Source: Mycolicibacterium brisbanense
Lineage (GTDB): Bacteria > Actinomycetota > Actinomycetes > Mycobacteriales > Mycobacteriaceae
Length of the DNA stretch: 64,000 nucleotides
Direction of reading: 5' to 3'
NCBI RefSeq assembly: GCF_001570425.1
Contig: NZ_BCSX01000004.1
Coordinates: 62,001 to 126,000, forward strand
In this document: positions 60,266 through 64,000 of the stretch, piece after piece
Position numbering within the stretch: the first letter of the stretch is position 1
How the letters are laid out: every line of letters begins with the position of its first letter
Translations under genes and position numbers: made by a program
Notes under the pieces: generated by a model
What the model was told of the DNA's origin: nothing
The model's input: only the letters and a program-made list of their open reading frames with translations
The model's database searches: none

Positions 60266-61915
60266 GTGACCCCCGCCGACCTCGCCGAGCTGCTCAAGGC
60301 CACTGCTGCGGCAGTGTTGACCGACCATGACCTGGACCCCGCCGCGCTGCCGGCCACTGTCACGGTCGAGCGCCCGCGCAACCCTGAGCACGGCGACTAC
60401 GCCACAAACATCGCATTGCAGCTGGCCAAGAAGGTCGGCGTCAATCCCCGCGAGCTGGCCGGCTGGCTGGCGACGGCTCTGAGCAGCACCGATGGCATCG
60501 CCGCGGCCGAGGTCGCCGGGCCGGGGTTCGTCAATCTGCGCATCGAGGCGTCCGCGCAGGGCGTCATCGTCACCAACGTGCTCGCCGCGGGTGACGCGTA
60601 TGGAAACTCCGCCGAGCTCGCCCAGAAGATCAACCTCGAGTTCGTCTCGGCCAACCCGACCGGTCCCATCCACATCGGCGGCACCCGCTGGGCCGCCGTC
60701 GGTGACGCGCTGGGACGGCTGCTGTCCACCCAGGGCGCCGACGTCACCCGCGAGTACTACTTCAACGACCACGGCGCGCAGATCGACCGGTTCGCGCGGT
60801 CGCTGGTCGCCGCGGCCAAGGGGGAGCCGACGCCGGAGGACGGGTACGCGGGCACCTACATCAACGACATCGCCGCGGCCGTGCTGGCCGAGCGGCCCGA
60901 TGCGCTGAGCCTGCCCGCCGATCAGCAGCAGGAAGCCTTCCGCGAGGTCGGCGTCGACCTGATGTTCACCCACATCAAGGAGTCGCTGCACGAGTTCGGC
61001 ACCGACTTCGACGTCTACACGCACGAGGATTCGATGCACACCTCGGGTCGCGTCGAGCAGGCCATCGCCAAGTTGCGTGAGACCGGCAACATCTACGAAA
61101 AGGACGGCGCAACGTGGTTGCGCACCACCGAGTTCGGTGACGACAAGGACCGCGTCGTCATCAAGAGCGACGGCAACCCGGCCTACATCGCCGGCGACCT
61201 GGCCTACTACCTGGACAAGCGCCAGCGTGGTTTCGATTTGTGCATCTACATGCTCGGCGCCGACCACCACGGCTACATCGCCCGGCTCAAGGCCGCCGCT
61301 GCGGCGCTGGGCGACGACCCGGACACCGTCGAGGTGCTCATCGGTCAGATGGTCAACCTGGTGCGCGACGGGCAGCCGTTGCGGATGAGTAAGCGGGCCG
61401 GCACGGTCATCACGCTCGACGACCTGGTCGAGGCCATCGGCGTGGACGCCGCGCGGTACTCGCTGATCCGTTCGTCGGTGGACACCCCGATCGACATCGA
61501 CCTGGCCCTGTGGTCGAGCGCGTCCAACGAAAACCCGGTGTACTACGTGCAATACGCGCATGCTCGGTTGTCGGCGCTGGCCCGCAACGCCGCCGACCTG
61601 GGAGTGGTCGCCAGCACCGACAAGCTCGATCTGCTCAACCACGACAAAGAGGGCACGCTGATCCGCAACCTCGGTGAGTTCCCGCGTGTGCTGAAAGCCG
61701 CTGCGGCGCTGCGTGAACCGCATCGCGTGTGCCGGTACCTGGAAGATCTGGCCGGTGACTACCACCGGTTCTACGACGCCTGCCGGGTGCTGCCGCAGGG
61801 CGACGAAGAACCGAGCGAGCTGAACTCGGCGCGGCTGGCGCTGTGCCAGGCCACCCGCCAGGTGATCGCCAACGGCCTTGCCATCCTTGGCGTCACCGCA
61901 CCGGAGCGGATGTGA
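60266..61915 (+). CDS. argS: Arginyl-tRNA synthetase
   Basis: This 549-residue class I synthetase charges tRNA-Arg. The class I signature HIGH appears as [10 protein letters not shown] and KMSKS as [10 protein letters not shown]. The N-terminal ArgS additional domain and C-terminal DALR anticodon-binding domain ([17 protein letters not shown] onward) are present. The GTG at 60266 matches the M. tuberculosis length of 550. Its stop overlaps the lysA GTG, starting an argS-lysA-hom run. Confidence 0.95.
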   Translation: MTPADLAELLKATAAAVLTDHDLDPAALPATVTVERPRNPEHGDYATNIALQLAKKVGVNPRELAGWLATALSSTDGIAAAEVAGPGFVNLRIEASAQGVIVTNVLAAGDAYGNSAELAQKINLEFVSANPTGPIHIGGTRWAAVGDALGRLLSTQGADVTREYYFNDHGAQIDRFARSLVAAAKGEPTPEDGYAGTYINDIAAAVLAERPDALSLPADQQQEAFREVGVDLMFTHIKESLHEFGTDFDVYTHEDSMHTSGRVEQAIAKLRETGNIYEKDGATWLRTTEFGDDKDRVVIKSDGNPAYIAGDLAYYLDKRQRGFDLCIYMLGADHHGYIARLKAAAAALGDDPDTVEVLIGQMVNLVRDGQPLRMSKRAGTVITLDDLVEAIGVDAARYSLIRSSVDTPIDIDLALWSSASNENPVYYVQYAHARLSALARNAADLGVVASTDKLDLLNHDKEGTLIRNLGEFPRVLKAAAALREPHRVCRYLEDLAGDYHRFYDACRVLPQGDEEPSELNSARLALCQATRQVIANGLAILGVTAPERM

Positions 61916-63336
61916 GCGCACATCCGGCCGGCCCCCGGCACGCCGATGAGATCCACCACCCCGGGGCGCCCGCACGGCCGCAGACTCCGGAAGAGCTTCT
62001 GCTGCTCGCCCCGAATGTGTGGCCCCGCAACCTGGTTCGCGGTGCTGACGGCGTGGTGTCCATCGCGGGGGTCACGGTCACCGATCTGGCGGCCGAATTC
62101 GGCACCCCGCTGTTCGTGATCGACGAGGACGACTTCCGGTCGCGCTGCCGCGATATCGCCGCGGCCTTCGGCGGCGGCGAGTACGTGCACTACGCCGCCA
62201 AGGCGTTCCTCTGCAGCGAGATCGCGCGCTGGGTCGATCAGGAAGGCCTCTCACTGGACGTCGCGACGGGCGGCGAACTGGCCGTCGCGTTGCACGCCGG
62301 CTTCCCCGCGCAGCGAATCACCATGCACGGCAACAACAAGTCCGTCGAGGAACTCACAACGGCGGTCAACGCGGGGGTGGGCCACGTGGTGGTCGACTCC
62401 GTGATCGAGATCGAGCGCCTGGACGCCATCGCCGGTGCGGCGGGCATCGTCCAGGACGTGCTGGTGCGCGTCACCGTCGGTGTCGAGGCACACACCCACG
62501 AGTTCATCTCCACCGCGCACGAGGATCAGAAGTTCGGGCTGTCGCTGGCCAGCGGCGCCGCGATGGACGCCGTGCGCCGCGTGTTCGCCACCGACAATCT
62601 GCGCCTGGTGGGTCTGCACAGCCATATCGGCTCGCAGATCTTCGACGTGGACGGTTTCGAACTGGCCGCACATCGGGTCATCGGTCTGCTGCGAGATGTG
62701 GTGGCCGAGTTCGGCGTCGAGAAGACCGCGCAGATCTCGATCGTGGATCTCGGTGGGGGACTGGGTATTTCCTATCTTCCCGACGACGATCCGCCGCCGA
62801 TGGACGAGCTGGCCGACAAGCTCATGGCCATCGTGCGCCACGAGTCGGCCGCTGTGGGCCTGCCCGCGCCGAAACTGGTGGTCGAGCCGGGCCGCGCGAT
62901 TGCCGGCCCAGGCACCATCACGCTCTATGAGGTCGGCACCGTCAAGGATGTCGCCATCGGCCCGACGGCGCAGCGGCGCTACGTCAGCGTCGACGGCGGG
63001 ATGAGCGACAACATCCGCACCTCCCTGTACGCCGCGGAGTACGACGCCCGGCTGGTATCGCGGGCCAGCGAGGCGCCCGCGGCGCTGGCGAGGATTGTCG
63101 GAAAGCACTGTGAGACAGGCGATATCGTCGTTCGCGACACGTGGGTGTCCGACGACGTCGCGCCGGGCGATCTGCTCGGTGTAGCTGCGACCGGTGCCTA
63201 CTGCTATTCGATGTCGAGCCGGTACAACCTGCTCGGTCGCCCAGCGGTGGTTGCGGTCAAGGACGGCCGCGCGCGGCTGGTGTTGCGGCGGGAGACCGTC
63301 ACTGATCTGTTGAGTCTGGAGGTGAGCGACGTATGA
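61912..63336 (+). CDS. lysA: Diaminopimelate decarboxylase LysA
   Basis: This 474-residue PLP enzyme makes lysine from meso-diaminopimelate. The PLP lysine is in HYAAKAFLC, with [29 protein letters not shown] and the C-terminal [15 protein letters not shown]. The GTG overlaps the argS stop (GTGA) and the stop overlaps the hom ATG. The pathway also supplies diaminopimelate for cell-wall cross-linking. Confidence 0.95.
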   Translation: MSAHPAGPRHADEIHHPGAPARPQTPEELLLLAPNVWPRNLVRGADGVVSIAGVTVTDLAAEFGTPLFVIDEDDFRSRCRDIAAAFGGGEYVHYAAKAFLCSEIARWVDQEGLSLDVATGGELAVALHAGFPAQRITMHGNNKSVEELTTAVNAGVGHVVVDSVIEIERLDAIAGAAGIVQDVLVRVTVGVEAHTHEFISTAHEDQKFGLSLASGAAMDAVRRVFATDNLRLVGLHSHIGSQIFDVDGFELAAHRVIGLLRDVVAEFGVEKTAQISIVDLGGGLGISYLPDDDPPPMDELADKLMAIVRHESAAVGLPAPKLVVEPGRAIAGPGTITLYEVGTVKDVAIGPTAQRRYVSVDGGMSDNIRTSLYAAEYDARLVSRASEAPAALARIVGKHCETGDIVVRDTWVSDDVAPGDLLGVAATGAYCYSMSSRYNLLGRPAVVAVKDGRARLVLRRETVTDLLSLEVSDV

Positions 63337-64000
63337 GCGGCAAGAAGTCGATCGGCGTAGCGGTATTGGGTTTGGGCAACGTCGGCAGCGAAGTTGTGCG
63401 CATCATCAACGAGAGCGCCCCGGACCTCGAGGCGCGCATCGGTGCGCCGCTTGAATTGCGCGGTGTCGGTGTGCGCCGGGTGTCCGGCGACCGTGGCATT
63501 TCCGCCGATCTGCTCACCGACGACATCGACGCGTTGGTATCGCGCGATGACGTCGACATCGTCGTCGAGGTGATGGGCCCGGTCGAGCCCGCCCGCAAGG
63601 CGATTCTCTCGGCGCTCGAACAGGGCAAGTCGGTGGTCACCGCGAACAAGGCGCTGATGGCGCAGTCCACCGGTGAGTTGGCCCAAGCGGCCGAGAACGC
63701 CCGTGTCGACCTGTATTTCGAGGCGGCGGTAGCAGGCGCCATCCCGGTGATCCGCCCGCTGACGCAGTCGCTTGCCGGTGACAGCGTGGTGCGAGTGGCG
63801 GGCATCGTCAACGGCACCACCAACTACATCCTTTCCGAGATGGACAGCACCGGTGCGGATTACGCGAGCGCGCTGGCCGATGCCAGCGCGCTGGGCTACG
63901 CCGAGGCCGATCCCACCGCGGACGTCGAGGGCTATGACGCCGCCGCCAAGGCCGCGATCCTCGCGTCGATCGCGTTCCACACCCGGGTGACCGCCGACGA
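63333..64000 (+). CDS. hom: Homoserine dehydrogenase, 3' partial
   Basis: The first 222 residues are visible; the gene runs past the window end. The Rossmann motif is [13 protein letters not shown], followed by TANKALMA and the catalytic-region signature [12 protein letters not shown] with [24 protein letters not shown]. It reduces aspartate semialdehyde to homoserine for methionine and threonine. The ATG overlaps the lysA stop (ATGA). In M. tuberculosis this gene is annotated thrA (Rv1294) and is followed by thrC and thrB. Confidence 0.95.
   Translation, partial: MSGKKSIGVAVLGLGNVGSEVVRIINESAPDLEARIGAPLELRGVGVRRVSGDRGISADLLTDDIDALVSRDDVDIVVEVMGPVEPARKAILSALEQGKSVVTANKALMAQSTGELAQAAENARVDLYFEAAVAGAIPVIRPLTQSLAGDSVVRVAGIVNGTTNYILSEMDSTGADYASALADASALGYAEADPTADVEGYDAAAKAAILASIAFHTRVTAD

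Noticed and set aside
60158..61975. 605-codon frame antisense to argS
   Set aside because: It mirrors argS codons and has no recognisable fold.

Overview
The window is high-GC actinobacterial DNA that reads as a fast-growing mycobacterium (Mycolicibacterium, M. smegmatis-like). Three things point there: frequent GTG starts, many leaderless-type promoters (TANNNT box 6-7 nt before the start codon), and a gene order that follows M. tuberculosis Rv1272c-Rv1294. That backbone is: ABC exporter pair, lprB, lprC, SixA-like phosphatase, SbcD/SbcC-like pair, opp peptide transporter, canA, cysD-cysNC, Rrf2 regulator, tRNA-Arg, argS, lysA, hom/thrA. The species call rests on remembered synteny, not on a search.

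Layout. 1-2812: metal-binding secreted protein (partial) and a CopA-type copper ATPase. 2900-5502: compact DNA-alkylation repair operon with two O6-alkylguanine methyltransferases, a sigma factor, a 2OG-Fe(II) oxygenase and an Ada-type metal-binding domain. 5528-10097: small membrane protein, ribbon-helix-helix-like protein and the heterodimeric ABC exporter. 10225-15823: two lipoproteins, SixA-like phosphatase and a nuclease/ATPase pair. 15830-18792: NCS1 permease and metallo-beta-lactamase-fold hydrolase divergent from a TetR regulator with clear operators. 18827-21360: DszC-like monooxygenase and an alpha/beta hydrolase. 21350-26814: oppBCDA. 26999-27681: two small secreted proteins. 27812-35347: two-component system followed by a GtrABC-type cell-envelope glycosylation cassette. 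35508-41600: carbonic anhydrase, thioesterase, MFS pump, and the sulfate-activation operon cysD-cysNC-cysQ. 41765-44495: isochorismatase-like hydrolase, FMN protein, Rrf2 regulator, VOC protein and GNAT. 44515-47382: DUF4097 protein with a NarL-type two-component system. 47488-50957: TehA/SLAC1 transporter, luciferase-like oxidoreductase and MFS pump. 50995-52759: an unusual small-protein / GT60 glycosyltransferase / prolyl-4-hydroxylase operon. 52806-54967: PadR-controlled oxidoreductase pair. 55164-59829: secreted and envelope proteins, a CadD-like exporter and a G1 peptidase-propeller fusion. 60079-64000: tRNA-Arg(CCG), argS, lysA, hom.

The most striking locus is 50995-52759. A GT60-family GlcNAc-transferase homologue (the family of the eukaryotic Skp1 hydroxyproline GlcNAc-transferase) is translationally coupled to a prolyl-4-hydroxylase. 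Both follow an 89-residue protein with a six-proline run. This suggests a bacterial hydroxyproline-glycosylation system whose substrate may be encoded in the same operon. Other notable points are the alkylation operon with a built-in sigma factor, leaderless upstream ORFs coupled to cysD and oppB, a repeat-encoded 19-codon linker ORF between cysD and cysNC, and several clear palindromic operators.
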